Shown one piece after another: positions 29,384 through 39,170 of a DNA stretch of 56,920 nucleotides; within the stretch, counting starts at the first letter, position 1, and every line of letters begins with the position of its first letter. This DNA is from Candidatus Acetothermia bacterium. Lineage in GTDB: Bacteria; Bipolaricaulota; Bipolaricaulia; UBA7950. The stretch spans positions 1 to 56,920 of the forward strand of contig JAJHSB010000033.1 of the NCBI GenBank assembly GCA_022684035.1, read 5' to 3'. The position numbers were made by a program, and so were the translations under genes. The notes below the pieces were generated by a model that was not told the origin of the DNA, ran no database searches, and saw only the letters and a program-made list of their open reading frames with translations.

Positions 29384-30920
29384 CTATCGTCACCTCCTTG
29401 AAAGTTCCGCTGAGCTTAAAGTTAATCAGACTGATCGTCCCGATGATAAGGGCGATAATAATGGAAACAGCAGAAGCGAGGCCGTATTGGATACCCCATC
29501 CGCCGCCACCAAATGCGAGCTTATAGGTATAAGAAATCAAAATATCCGTCGCTCCTGCTGCGCCCGGCATCCCGGGAATGTGCGGACCACCGCCGGTTAG
29601 CAGGAAGACTAACGCAAAATTATTGAAGTTAAATGCGAATGAACCAACGAGTAACGGTGCCAGTGAGACCATGAGTAGCGGAAAGGTTATGCTATGAAAT
29701 CGTTGCCATGGTGAAGCGCCATCGACATAAGCAGCTTCATGGAGTTCATGCGGAATCGACTGTAGCGCTCCCAAAGAGATCGTCATCATGAACGGGAAAC
29801 CGAGCCAGAGATTTACAAGGATCAATGCCGTCCGCGCCAAAAAGGGATCCTGAAACCACGGGATTCTATGCCCGATCAACTGGTTGATGATACCTACCTC
29901 GGTGTTAAAGAGACCAGCCCAGATCAAAACAGAGATAAAACCGGGGATGGCCCAGGGAATGATCAATATTGAGCGGTAGAATTTTTTCCCTCCCAAGAGC
30001 GGATCGTTAAAGGTAAGTGCAAGAAAGAGACCGAGCGCAAAGGTAGTGACAACGCTGAGGCCAGCAAAGAGAAATGTCCAGTAAAAGACTCGGAAGAATG
30101 GACGAGAGATCGCAGGATTGTGCAGTATCTCCCGGAAATGACGCCATCCGATATCAGCTTTGAATCCTGGCGTGAGTCTCTCTCCAGCAGCGGAAGTGAA
30201 AATACCATATTGCGGTCGATAGATCGTTCCAGTCTTCAGATCGATCATTACTTCTTCTATAGGGTCATAGCGGAATCGCTGGTGAAAGCGCGTAAACTCC
30301 GCCGGCGAAGTCATCTTGACAATATACTCATCCTTTGATAGCCTAAGTCTTTCTAAGGCGGCTAAATTCCTGAATATCTCCATCCGTGTCAAGCGACGGT
30401 AGCCATCAAACCGGTCGATTAGTCCGTCGTTATTATCATCGATAAAGCGTACCTGCGAGAGATCGACAGCGATCAATTGCTCAGCGTCAGAGATGAATGA
30501 GTCGCCATCAATAGTAGTCAGAATGACACGCAAAGCGCCTGCTTCATTTTGAAATGCCTGAAAGGTGTAACGCACGGGGTCTTGCGGCCGGTAGTAACGA
30601 CCTTCCAAGACCTCGATCGCGCGTCTTTTGGTGAGAAAATGGCCCGTTCCAAAGTTAGTGAATGCGATGCGCACAGTGTACACAAGCGGAAAGATGACCA
30701 TCGCGACGAAGAAGATCAACCCTGGCAGAATATAGCGGAAAGGATAAGCGCGACGATTCAAGAAGACAAAATTAATGCACAATACACCCGCTGCCAGCGC
30801 TCCGACCAGCCAATACTCTTCCATACCGATCAGGATGATCATTGCCCATAGAGCAACTGCCGACATCCCCGATAAGAGGATGATCTTTAATATCAGCGGA
30901 TATAGATTATCATTTCTCAT
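29376..30920 (-). CDS. ABC transporter permease, maltose/maltodextrin MalF type
   Basis: HELHEAAYVDGASPWQRFHSITFPLLMVSLAPLL; precedes malG; internal Met start at 30920 preferred because the ORF-track start (30959) lies at the base of a hairpin. Confidence 0.85.
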   Translation of the reverse strand: MRNDNLYPLILKIILLSGMSAVALWAMIILIGMEEYWLVGALAAGVLCINFVFLNRRAYPFRYILPGLIFFVAMVIFPLVYTVRIAFTNFGTGHFLTKRRAIEVLEGRYYRPQDPVRYTFQAFQNEAGALRVILTTIDGDSFISDAEQLIAVDLSQVRFIDDNNDGLIDRFDGYRRLTRMEIFRNLAALERLRLSKDEYIVKMTSPAEFTRFHQRFRYDPIEEVMIDLKTGTIYRPQYGIFTSAAGERLTPGFKADIGWRHFREILHNPAISRPFFRVFYWTFLFAGLSVVTTFALGLFLALTFNDPLLGGKKFYRSILIIPWAIPGFISVLIWAGLFNTEVGIINQLIGHRIPWFQDPFLARTALILVNLWLGFPFMMTISLGALQSIPHELHEAAYVDGASPWQRFHSITFPLLMVSLAPLLVGSFAFNFNNFALVFLLTGGGPHIPGMPGAAGATDILISYTYKLAFGGGGWGIQYGLASAVSIIIALIIGTISLINFKLSGTFKEVTIDV

Positions 30921-30927
30921 CTCTCTC

Positions 30928-30958
30928 TGCGGGCCGGTTATAAGATAACCGACCCGCA
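30928..30958 (-). promoter_or_regulatory. Intergenic mRNA hairpin between malE-like and malF-like genes
   Basis: TGCGGGTCGGTTAT-CT-TATAACCGGCCCGCA on the minus strand, just after the malE stop; no poly-T tract. Confidence 0.7.
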
Positions 30959-30971
30959 ACCTTCACCTCCG

Positions 30972-32177
30972 TTAATACCTAATGAGTCCTTTTATCGCTT
31001 CTACCGCGGCTGTCAGCGCCTCTGCCGGTGACAGTTCCGTAGTAATGATATGGCCAAGTGCCGCTCCCATAACGGCCCAGACTGCTCCCATCTCAGGGAT
31101 ATTCGGCATTGGAATGCCGTCAGCTGCGCTCAATCCGATAGCCTTTACATCTGGATCAGCCTGCACCTCAGGAGAGAGGAAAGCCGGTAAGAAAGTGGGA
31201 ATCCGTGGGTCGGCCCGCCAGATCTGTAGTTGAATTTCCTTTGTGAAAACGTATGTTCTGAGGAAATAGTTAGCGATAACTATATTCCTGCTGAGAGAGT
31301 TAATCATAAATCCGTGCACGCCGACGAACGGTCGCATCACATTATTGTCGATCGTGGGGAGCTTGGCGATACCGTAATCGATCCCCGCGGCACGCACATC
31401 ACTGATGAACCACGGGCCATTGATGATCATCGCAGCTCTACCAGCGGTAAATAGACCAGCCATTACCCCATAGTCAACCCCAGGGAAGATTATCCTCTCT
31501 TTCACTAATCGGAGTATAAGTTCTCCGCCGCGGATCGCTCCTTCATTGGCTAGACCGATATCACGCGGATTGAGCGCGCCATATTCGTCAACACCAAATA
31601 CGTAGCCACCAGAGGCGCTCAAGAAAGGGAATGTGAAATAGAAGTTAGCCGCATCCCACAAGAAACCGTATTTACCGACTTCTGGGTCGGTCAACTTCCG
31701 CGCGATTGTGATCAACTCTTCAAAGGTAGTTGGTGGTACTGGAACTAACGCCCGGTTGTAAAAGAGAGCTACAGCCTCCATGATGTACGGAAAGCCGAAA
31801 AGTTCTCCTCCCCAAGAAAAGGCGTTGATGCCAACAGGCGATAAGAGTTCCTTTTCTTCCGGTTTGAGGTGAATCTGGGCGAGAAGGCCGGCTGCGGTCA
31901 ACTCGCCGACCCAGTCGTGTGCTCCGATCAGTATATCCGGCCCTTCGCCAGCCGGCGCAGCGATAAGGAACTTAGGTTTGAGCTCGCCAAACCCGATTTC
32001 ATGGACGATTACTTGAATGCCATATGCGGCTGCGAATTCTGCCGCAATAGGCTCCAGTATTTGTGCCCGTGTCCCATCGGCCCAGATAGTGAGCACCCCA
32101 GGCACACTCGCTCCTACTGTGCCGGTGATACCGACAAGTAAGATAAAACTTAGTAATAATGTAATAAACTTTTTCAT
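30972..32177 (-). CDS. Maltose/maltodextrin-type ABC substrate-binding protein
   Basis: Signal peptide, VLTIWADGTRAQILEPIAAEFAAAYGIQVIVHEIGFGELKPKFLIAAPAGEGPDILIGAHDWVGELTAAGLL. Confidence 0.88.
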   Translation of the reverse strand: MKKFITLLLSFILLVGITGTVGASVPGVLTIWADGTRAQILEPIAAEFAAAYGIQVIVHEIGFGELKPKFLIAAPAGEGPDILIGAHDWVGELTAAGLLAQIHLKPEEKELLSPVGINAFSWGGELFGFPYIMEAVALFYNRALVPVPPTTFEELITIARKLTDPEVGKYGFLWDAANFYFTFPFLSASGGYVFGVDEYGALNPRDIGLANEGAIRGGELILRLVKERIIFPGVDYGVMAGLFTAGRAAMIINGPWFISDVRAAGIDYGIAKLPTIDNNVMRPFVGVHGFMINSLSRNIVIANYFLRTYVFTKEIQLQIWRADPRIPTFLPAFLSPEVQADPDVKAIGLSAADGIPMPNIPEMGAVWAVMGAALGHIITTELSPAEALTAAVEAIKGLIRY

Positions 32178-32222
32178 TCAAACTACCTCCTGTTGTAGTG
32201 TTGTAGTGTTATCTGCAAAATT

Positions 32223-32250
32223 TTCTTGCTGATTTATTCTTGCTGATTTA
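32223..32250. repeat. 14-bp perfect tandem repeat in the 5' region of the malE-like gene
   Basis: ttcttgctgattta x2. Confidence 0.9.
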
Positions 32251-32264
32251 TTACATCACCTCCG

Positions 32265-35200
32265 TTATTCTATGATAATCGGCACGAGGACAGCGAACGT
32301 TCTCGCCACAACATCAAATCCGGACAGAATATCTTCTTGCGAATATCCCTCTGGTGCTAAATAGTCGAAGACGAGCGGGGCAACGGGCGGAGCAGGGTTC
32401 CCTCCGCCGATCCACTCTCCGGCAGTGCGGGCCACCGGTCGTATATGATCTGGCCCGAAGCCGTCTTGTGAGGCGATCATCACGTAATGAGCCCCGCGGA
32501 TCTCCGGCAGCAACTCTTTCGGAATCCGCACCAATACCAGTCGCCGCGCTGGATCAGCGGAGACATCGATCAGGTGCATCTCATCATATGCAGTAAACAA
32601 GTGCCGGCCATATTCGGGCCAGCCCGCCACCTTGATAAAGAGATCCCATGGATGGTCGGGGTGAAATCTGACCTGCATTGCATCTCCCTCTGGGTGTGCC
32701 TCGGTCAAACCGCCCGGCTGCACGTCAAAATAAAGGTTAATGATCGGATGGCTGAATCCGTGTGGTCCGCCCCATGGGTTGGGGAGTGCGGCAAATTCGA
32801 AGGCGAGGAGCCATTTATCTCCCTGATCGAAGATTGTGTAGCTCAACAGGTCGAAGAGTCCTTCAACGTCGAATACACCCGCGGTCGGATAGACAAAGGT
32901 TCCCATGCCGTGATCATCGCCGACTGGATCGGTAAACGAAGCGATTACCTCACTGCCGACCAGGGCTGGGAGACGTGCAATCACCGGCCGCAGCGGCGCG
33001 GTGCCGACTATCTTGCCTGCTTTCTCCATTGCAAGTCGCATCCAGACGGTCAACTCTTCGGTCCGGTCGAGCCCTAGTTCCGCAAATGGGACCTGGATCT
33101 CGATCGTCTCATCGACGCGGACGATGCGCTTTAAGAGCAACCGGATATCGCTGTCAAACCGCCAGCCTTCCATGCCGTCGGCGACGAACCTAAACACGTA
33201 TCCGCGACCGTCCGGTCGGATGTGATCGAACCGCGCTTGCACGAGTTGAATAAGCGGAAAGCCGAGTTCCTCCCCTGCAAACCGTGTGCGGGCGTTGATC
33301 GGTGTGCCCGGATTAGCCCCGGTGTGAAAACCGATATACAGGACGAGGCGGTATTCCTCTCCGATCAGCTCAGTCGGCAGAAGAACGGTGTTGACCCGCA
33401 GATAGAGGTTATGCGTGCCATAACCGATGAAAGCTTGTTCCATTAAGCCTTCACCAGTAAACCTGGCTGCCTTCTCCCATTCACCTATCTCGGCTGTCCC
33501 GTCGATCATCGGACTTACTTCACCTAATGGAGAGAAGATCGGACTGACCCGTGTGAGCGGAAGGAGACCGGGTGTAACTTCTATTACATTCGAATGTGCG
33601 CGATTGAATGAGCGGTCGACTGTGATAACCTGGTAGCGGTATCTCTGCCCGTGCGCGACTCTCTGATCGAGAAATGAGGTCGCGCCAGCTGCAAGTCGCG
33701 TCAACTCCTCCCATGGTCGATCGCCGCGCTGGCGAAGGACCTGGAGATGATCGATCCCTGCTCTGTCCGGAATCTCCCACTGTAATACGACGAAGCTTGG
33801 CGTATCGAGTCGGTGAAGAGTCGTTGCCGGATCAAGGTGCGGGGCCGCGGGCGGAGTGAGATCATCAGTCGGGATGACAGTGAACCACGGCAAGGTACCG
33901 TCCGGATAAGTAGCGATTCTCCAGCTCATCCCATCATTGGTGGAAAAGCGGAGCGAGACGAACCATTTGCCGAGCTGCTCCGGTACGAACCGGCCAACAT
34001 ATATATCGACTTTATCCTGATCCTCGCTGTAGTCGGCCTCGATCCAGACCCAGGTTGTGGGGTCAGGATCCTGGCCGAAGCCAAATTGAGCGCTGATCCC
34101 TTTACCGCGACCGGGAAGGTCAGTCACCCCTGTCATATAGACTGCAACGACCACCGGCTCGATTTTGCGTCCCACGCTGATTATATGTTCCTCTCCAAGA
34201 AGATCAAATGGAAGAATTGTTATCCGGTCGAGCGGCAGCGAAGGAACTGCTGCCACATGACCAGAGAAAGGACTCTCATTGCCGGCTTTATCGACGGCGG
34301 TAACAGTGTAAAAGTAGCGTCTTAGATTTTCGACCCCAAGGTCGGTAAAGCTTGTCCCAATCAAACCAGTGGCGATCCGCTCATAATGGCCGCCGATGAT
34401 CGTCGTGCGATAGACGTTGTAGAAAAGAGCATCCGCGACCGGTTCCCACGTGAGTTCCACCCGTCGATCATGCGAGACGGCAACAAGGTCACTCGGCGGT
34501 TCCGGTGGAAGGAGATCCTGCGGGCCGTGACGCGCGATTAAGATCGCACCCCACCAAGGCGGTAGATCGAGGGTAATCCCTCCATCTACGACCACATACT
34601 CCTGGCCGTTGTTCAGCAGATCGACAAAGAGAGCGCCGTCACGCACAAATTGAGATAGATCAAGGCGTAACCCCATCTCTCCGGTTCGGCTGATCGCGAC
34701 GATTGCCAGTGCGTTCTGCTCCGCGATCCTGATCATCTCACCAGTATGATAGTTGATCGTATACTCGCTCCTGCCGAGCGCATCGGTATCACCGAGTATC
34801 CGCCGGCCAATAACATAAGTTCTGCCCTGTGCATGCAGAGTGATAAGATTGCCTATCCGTAGAACCGGGTTTTCATTGCGGATCGCAGCGAGCCTGCGAT
34901 AGTGATTAAGCAGCACGTTCTCTTCGGTAACCCGTTCCCATGGGAAGGTACGGCGGCAGTCGGGGTCGCGATGCCCAGGCAAGCCGACTTCGGTTCCGTA
35001 GTAGATCGTCGGTGATCCGGGATAGCTAAACTTGAATATCGCCATCATCTTCACCCGCGCCAGTGCGAGTGCGTTCGCGGCCTCAATCTCTTCTCGTCTC
35101 ATCCTTGCAACTCGCTCGCGGTCGGCGAACGTATCGATTTCAACATAGCCGAACGTCTTCAAGATACGCTCTGTATCATGCGATTCGATTAGGTTCATCA

Positions 35201-36839
35201 TCACGTAGAACGCTTCGGCCGGGTAATCCTCATAAATCTCAGTCAGGGTACGGTCAAAGTGATAGGCGTCCCCATGTAGGACGAACTCAATCACCGCATT
35301 GCGGAAGCGGTAGTTCATCGTTGAGTCGAATGTATCACCGAGCAGATCAAGAGTAGCATCATGCCAGTTTTCAGCGATCATAATCGGCATGCCATGCGGG
35401 AAGCACATATTCCTTATGTAGGTGCGAAACTCAGCCCAGAAGTCATGCGCCACGTCCGGAGAGACATCGAGCCGCCAGCCGCTCGATCCGTATCTTATCC
35501 ATTGCCGGGCAATCGAATTCTCAGCGCGGATGGTATAATCGGCGAACGATGTCAGGTTGAGCTCGCTCCCGCCTGGGGCGCTTATTACCGGCATGCTCTC
35601 TAATCCCCACCAGCCCGGATAGTCGTGCCTCTCTGCACCATAGACCCCGACCCCGCCGACGTTCACCACCCGGTTTCTCACCTCAAACCACTCGGTGAAC
35701 GTAAAATCAGTCAGGCCCTGGGTGATGAACTCATTCTGCACTCGTTCTTTGGCAGCAGCTTGTGAGAGCCCTTCCGCGGCCATCAGATTAAAGACCGCTG
35801 ACCAATATTCGTACGCCCCGATATACTCCGGCCATCTGCGGTAACGGTCAAAGTAGCGCGAATCATCGCCGACGTGGTTAAACGAGGCGTCGAGGATCAG
35901 GTGGATGCCACGTTCTCGTGCTCGGCGCGCCAGCTCCTTGAAGAGGGCGTTGTCACCGAATGCGCGGTCGATATTCCGATAGTCACCATGGTCGAACTTG
36001 TGGTTACTCGCTGCCTCGAAGATCGGGTTAAGGTATATTACCCCTACTCCCAGTTTTGATAGATAGTCGAGCTGGGCAATCACTCCGGCCAGATCACCAC
36101 CAAAGAAGTCGTTATTCCAGATTCCGTCACCGTCGTAGGCCGGGTTTACACCCTTTTCGCGCGGATTATCGGGCAATTGCCCCCACTCCCGATGCTCAAG
36201 TGGGGTGCCGCCGCGGAAGCCGCGTTTATCTGCTGCCTGGTTGTTCGTCGGATCACCGTCGTAGAACCGGTCGAGGAAGATCTGATAGGTGATCGCATTC
36301 TTCATCCAGTCCGGGGTGCGGAAATACCGGCAGTAGATCGTCAACTGAAAGTCATCAGGGTTGCGCAAGACCACACGACCTGTGCCTCCGTCTTGACCTG
36401 GATCACCATAATAGACCGTCTTATCGCTACCTTTAATGATGAAGTGGTACCAGAGGACTGTCGGCGTTTCAGAAATGAGTCTGACCTCCCAGTAGTCGTA
36501 GCGCCGATCAGGCGAGTGGCCGACGATCTCCATCCCGCGTATCTTTCTGATCCGCTGCGTGTGATCCCAATAGGAGATGGTGACCGCTTCTGCATCGCCA
36601 GTTCCAACGCGAATCCGCAGCCGGATCTCTGTGCCGGTCGGCACAGCGCCGAACGGATACCGGAATAGTAAATTATGTGTGTTGTGCTCAATGAGCGCGG
36701 TCCGAATCTGGGCCGTACCAGCCAAACCAGCGATAAGAACGAAGATCAATGCCCCGATGAGTCCGAGGAGAGAGATAATCCGATAATGATTTGATTTAGA
36801 AAGACGTGCGTGTAATTTCGATTGATCCAATTCTGGCAT
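32265..36839 (-). CDS. Large multidomain membrane-anchored or secreted GH13 enzyme (amylopullulanase-like)
   Basis: N-terminal TM segment, carbohydrate-binding-like domain, GH13 catalytic (WMKNAITYQIFLDRFYDGDP, LILDASFNHVG, GWRLDVSPDVAHDF, AENW, LIESHDTERI), two FN3-like domains, glucodextranase-C-like end (FDVEGLFDLLSYTIFDQGDKWLLAFEF). Confidence 0.85.
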   Translation of the reverse strand: MPELDQSKLHARLSKSNHYRIISLLGLIGALIFVLIAGLAGTAQIRTALIEHNTHNLLFRYPFGAVPTGTEIRLRIRVGTGDAEAVTISYWDHTQRIRKIRGMEIVGHSPDRRYDYWEVRLISETPTVLWYHFIIKGSDKTVYYGDPGQDGGTGRVVLRNPDDFQLTIYCRYFRTPDWMKNAITYQIFLDRFYDGDPTNNQAADKRGFRGGTPLEHREWGQLPDNPREKGVNPAYDGDGIWNNDFFGGDLAGVIAQLDYLSKLGVGVIYLNPIFEAASNHKFDHGDYRNIDRAFGDNALFKELARRARERGIHLILDASFNHVGDDSRYFDRYRRWPEYIGAYEYWSAVFNLMAAEGLSQAAAKERVQNEFITQGLTDFTFTEWFEVRNRVVNVGGVGVYGAERHDYPGWWGLESMPVISAPGGSELNLTSFADYTIRAENSIARQWIRYGSSGWRLDVSPDVAHDFWAEFRTYIRNMCFPHGMPIMIAENWHDATLDLLGDTFDSTMNYRFRNAVIEFVLHGDAYHFDRTLTEIYEDYPAEAFYVMMNLIESHDTERILKTFGYVEIDTFADRERVARMRREEIEAANALALARVKMMAIFKFSYPGSPTIYYGTEVGLPGHRDPDCRRTFPWERVTEENVLLNHYRRLAAIRNENPVLRIGNLITLHAQGRTYVIGRRILGDTDALGRSEYTINYHTGEMIRIAEQNALAIVAISRTGEMGLRLDLSQFVRDGALFVDLLNNGQEYVVVDGGITLDLPPWWGAILIARHGPQDLLPPEPPSDLVAVSHDRRVELTWEPVADALFYNVYRTTIIGGHYERIATGLIGTSFTDLGVENLRRYFYTVTAVDKAGNESPFSGHVAAVPSLPLDRITILPFDLLGEEHIISVGRKIEPVVVAVYMTGVTDLPGRGKGISAQFGFGQDPDPTTWVWIEADYSEDQDKVDIYVGRFVPEQLGKWFVSLRFSTNDGMSWRIATYPDGTLPWFTVIPTDDLTPPAAPHLDPATTLHRLDTPSFVVLQWEIPDRAGIDHLQVLRQRGDRPWEELTRLAAGATSFLDQRVAHGQRYRYQVITVDRSFNRAHSNVIEVTPGLLPLTRVSPIFSPLGEVSPMIDGTAEIGEWEKAARFTGEGLMEQAFIGYGTHNLYLRVNTVLLPTELIGEEYRLVLYIGFHTGANPGTPINARTRFAGEELGFPLIQLVQARFDHIRPDGRGYVFRFVADGMEGWRFDSDIRLLLKRIVRVDETIEIQVPFAELGLDRTEELTVWMRLAMEKAGKIVGTAPLRPVIARLPALVGSEVIASFTDPVGDDHGMGTFVYPTAGVFDVEGLFDLLSYTIFDQGDKWLLAFEFAALPNPWGGPHGFSHPIINLYFDVQPGGLTEAHPEGDAMQVRFHPDHPWDLFIKVAGWPEYGRHLFTAYDEMHLIDVSADPARRLVLVRIPKELLPEIRGAHYVMIASQDGFGPDHIRPVARTAGEWIGGGNPAPPVAPLVFDYLAPEGYSQEDILSGFDVVARTFAVLVPIIIE

Positions 36840-36953
36840 TTGTCTACCTCCTGATGAACAATTCATGCTCCCCTCCTTGACCTCACAGGTCCACCGATTA
36901 TGCAGTTACGAAGCGAATAAAGACGAGCAACAGCCCACTTAACTTCTTTTATT

Positions 36954-39170
36954 TCATCGGCATCCCTCTGTGATCACGAGTGTAAAATCCTCCTGCGTCG
37001 GTTCGACGACTATCCGTTGATAACCCTCTTTCGTCATAACTTCTCGAATTATGGCTCTTTCTGCTGTGATCTGTAAATCTCTGCCTCCGCATGCTGCAAT
37101 GGCGTACCGATGAAGCGGCGGAACATGGAATGTAGCCGTCATTCCACCGGTTAATAGTTCACGGATATCTCTTATCCGTGCCGCAGGCAGAGTGACGTAT
37201 TTGTCGATAAAGCCAAGCAATGCGACTCCACCCACACGCGGAGGAAGGATGTAATAGGCGATCCCAGCCGGCGGCAGAGAACCGCATACGCGATCGACCA
37301 TCGTTTCAGCAAAGTAATCGTAGATCAGCCGGTCGTCGTCGCAAATCATGTCGATATCAACTATGTATTCCTGGTCCTTCTCTCCCACGTTGCAGATCAA
37401 CAGATAAATGGTGCTCAGATTAGCGCTCCGACTCTCGGTGTAGGTCACCAGCAGGTCACCAAAGATCGTTGATGGCACGACAAATGGTGGATGATCGGCT
37501 TTGGCCAATATCCCATCAGGGAAGACGAGGCGGTTAACGATCTCTTTGTCAACTTCTCCTATCTTATCACCGATCCCTACCGGTCCGGTAGAGAGAGCAC
37601 GTAAGAGCGCTTCCTCAGCGGCCTGCGGCTCGGCAAACCCTTCTGGATGGTGCCGGTTGGTGATGAACAGGTCATAGAACGGATAAAGGCCCAAGCCCCA
37701 GCAGAACATTCCCACCAGAAGATTCTGTTTGATGAATTCCCGTTTCGCCGTTGATTCGCGACTAAAACCGTCTAAGTTGCGATCGGCTAAATCCGCTAAT
37801 TGTCCTGCTTGTCCAAACAGGTAATCAGTGAACGAGCGCACTGCAATAATGTTCGGTTGCTGCGTGGAAGCTAAATTCATCCCCATCGTCTCCATGCACA
37901 GAAGCATGGAAAGCGATTCACTTGAGAAAGCCTGTGCTATTTCGGAGAACCATTCTTCGGCTGCTTGCGGATCGCAGCGGAGCTTCGCCGTCAGATGCTG
38001 CTGAGTACGCAACCAATCGTGCCAGGCAGTGATCCCCCCTTCTTCTGTCAGTTGAGCGGCGATCCGGCGGTAAATCTGCGAAAAATCTCCATCTGAACCG
38101 TACTGATGCTCTTTGTCTAAAGCAGAGAGGTGCAACACATAAGGAAGTTTTGTCTCATCACTTACGCTCTTTAACCCACGCGGATACTTCCTCCTCTGCG
38201 GACTGTATGAACGAGCTAAGCCGATGTGATCGAAGTTATACCACAAATCAAGCCCAAAGTAGCTGACCGGGATCTTCTCCATGCGGAAATAAGCAGCTAA
38301 CTCGTGGAGTTTCTCTTCATCGAGCCCGTGGAATATTTCCGCATAGTAGCCGCCATAGGCGTTCCAATGACCGAGGCGTTCGAGAAGAATGTGATCATTT
38401 GTTACAGGTCGCTCTTTGCCCGAGAAGGCGAGGAGAAGGTCGCCAAAGGCGCAGATCGTCGCTGCCAAGCCATCACCGAAGAAGAATATCGTCTTTGTCA
38501 CTGTCCCGCGTAAAAGTTTATCGACCGAACCATGCAAACCGCGGCCGATAGATCCATCAGCAAAGCGTCGCAGTGGACTTGTAATGTAAAAGTTAAACGG
38601 TGCAACGATCAGCACCCGCGGTCGGTCGGCAGTTCTGATATCTCCTTTCTCTGTCCCGTGGAACAAGATGAGTGGAACAAATGGTTTATTGAGCGGAATC
38701 TCTTTGCTGCTGCGTCCGTAGATCGCCTCCGGCCAGTAGCCTCCAGGATAATCATCGCCCGCTCGATCGAGGCCGAAGGTGTAAAGAAGAAAATTCAGAT
38801 CATCAGCAATGTGAAAGGTCGGAGCGTTGAATGTGCTGTCAGAGAAACTATCTTTGCTGTGTAGGCCATGCAGATCTGTCAGTGTCTCTGCCTCAGTGAC
38901 AACAGCAGAAAGATCGTGGTAGACCTTGATAGTAAAGCGGATAATTGGGGTTGGTTCTATATGATAATCAGTCTCATACGCCTGGTAACGGCCGAGTCGA
39001 TCCTCTCCCACATGCTCCTGAAAACTATTCTTATCGGTTCGGCGGCTGTCGAGCCATTTTCCATTTACCGGAAAATAGGCACCGAAATCCGTAATCCATT
39101 TTCGGCCATCACAAACGAGGGCCGGTGATCTTCCATCGTTGATAAATTCCATCAGTTTACGTTGTGGCAT
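36954..39170 (-). CDS. Putative glycoside hydrolase (GH36/alpha-galactosidase-like barrel suspected)
   Basis: 738 aa; VSYFGLDLWYNFDHIGLARS, LLCMETMGMNLASTQQPN, RALSTGPVGIGDKIG; located between ROK regulator and amylase. Confidence 0.4.
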   Translation of the reverse strand: MPQRKLMEFINDGRSPALVCDGRKWITDFGAYFPVNGKWLDSRRTDKNSFQEHVGEDRLGRYQAYETDYHIEPTPIIRFTIKVYHDLSAVVTEAETLTDLHGLHSKDSFSDSTFNAPTFHIADDLNFLLYTFGLDRAGDDYPGGYWPEAIYGRSSKEIPLNKPFVPLILFHGTEKGDIRTADRPRVLIVAPFNFYITSPLRRFADGSIGRGLHGSVDKLLRGTVTKTIFFFGDGLAATICAFGDLLLAFSGKERPVTNDHILLERLGHWNAYGGYYAEIFHGLDEEKLHELAAYFRMEKIPVSYFGLDLWYNFDHIGLARSYSPQRRKYPRGLKSVSDETKLPYVLHLSALDKEHQYGSDGDFSQIYRRIAAQLTEEGGITAWHDWLRTQQHLTAKLRCDPQAAEEWFSEIAQAFSSESLSMLLCMETMGMNLASTQQPNIIAVRSFTDYLFGQAGQLADLADRNLDGFSRESTAKREFIKQNLLVGMFCWGLGLYPFYDLFITNRHHPEGFAEPQAAEEALLRALSTGPVGIGDKIGEVDKEIVNRLVFPDGILAKADHPPFVVPSTIFGDLLVTYTESRSANLSTIYLLICNVGEKDQEYIVDIDMICDDDRLIYDYFAETMVDRVCGSLPPAGIAYYILPPRVGGVALLGFIDKYVTLPAARIRDIRELLTGGMTATFHVPPLHRYAIAACGGRDLQITAERAIIREVMTKEGYQRIVVEPTQEDFTLVITEGCR

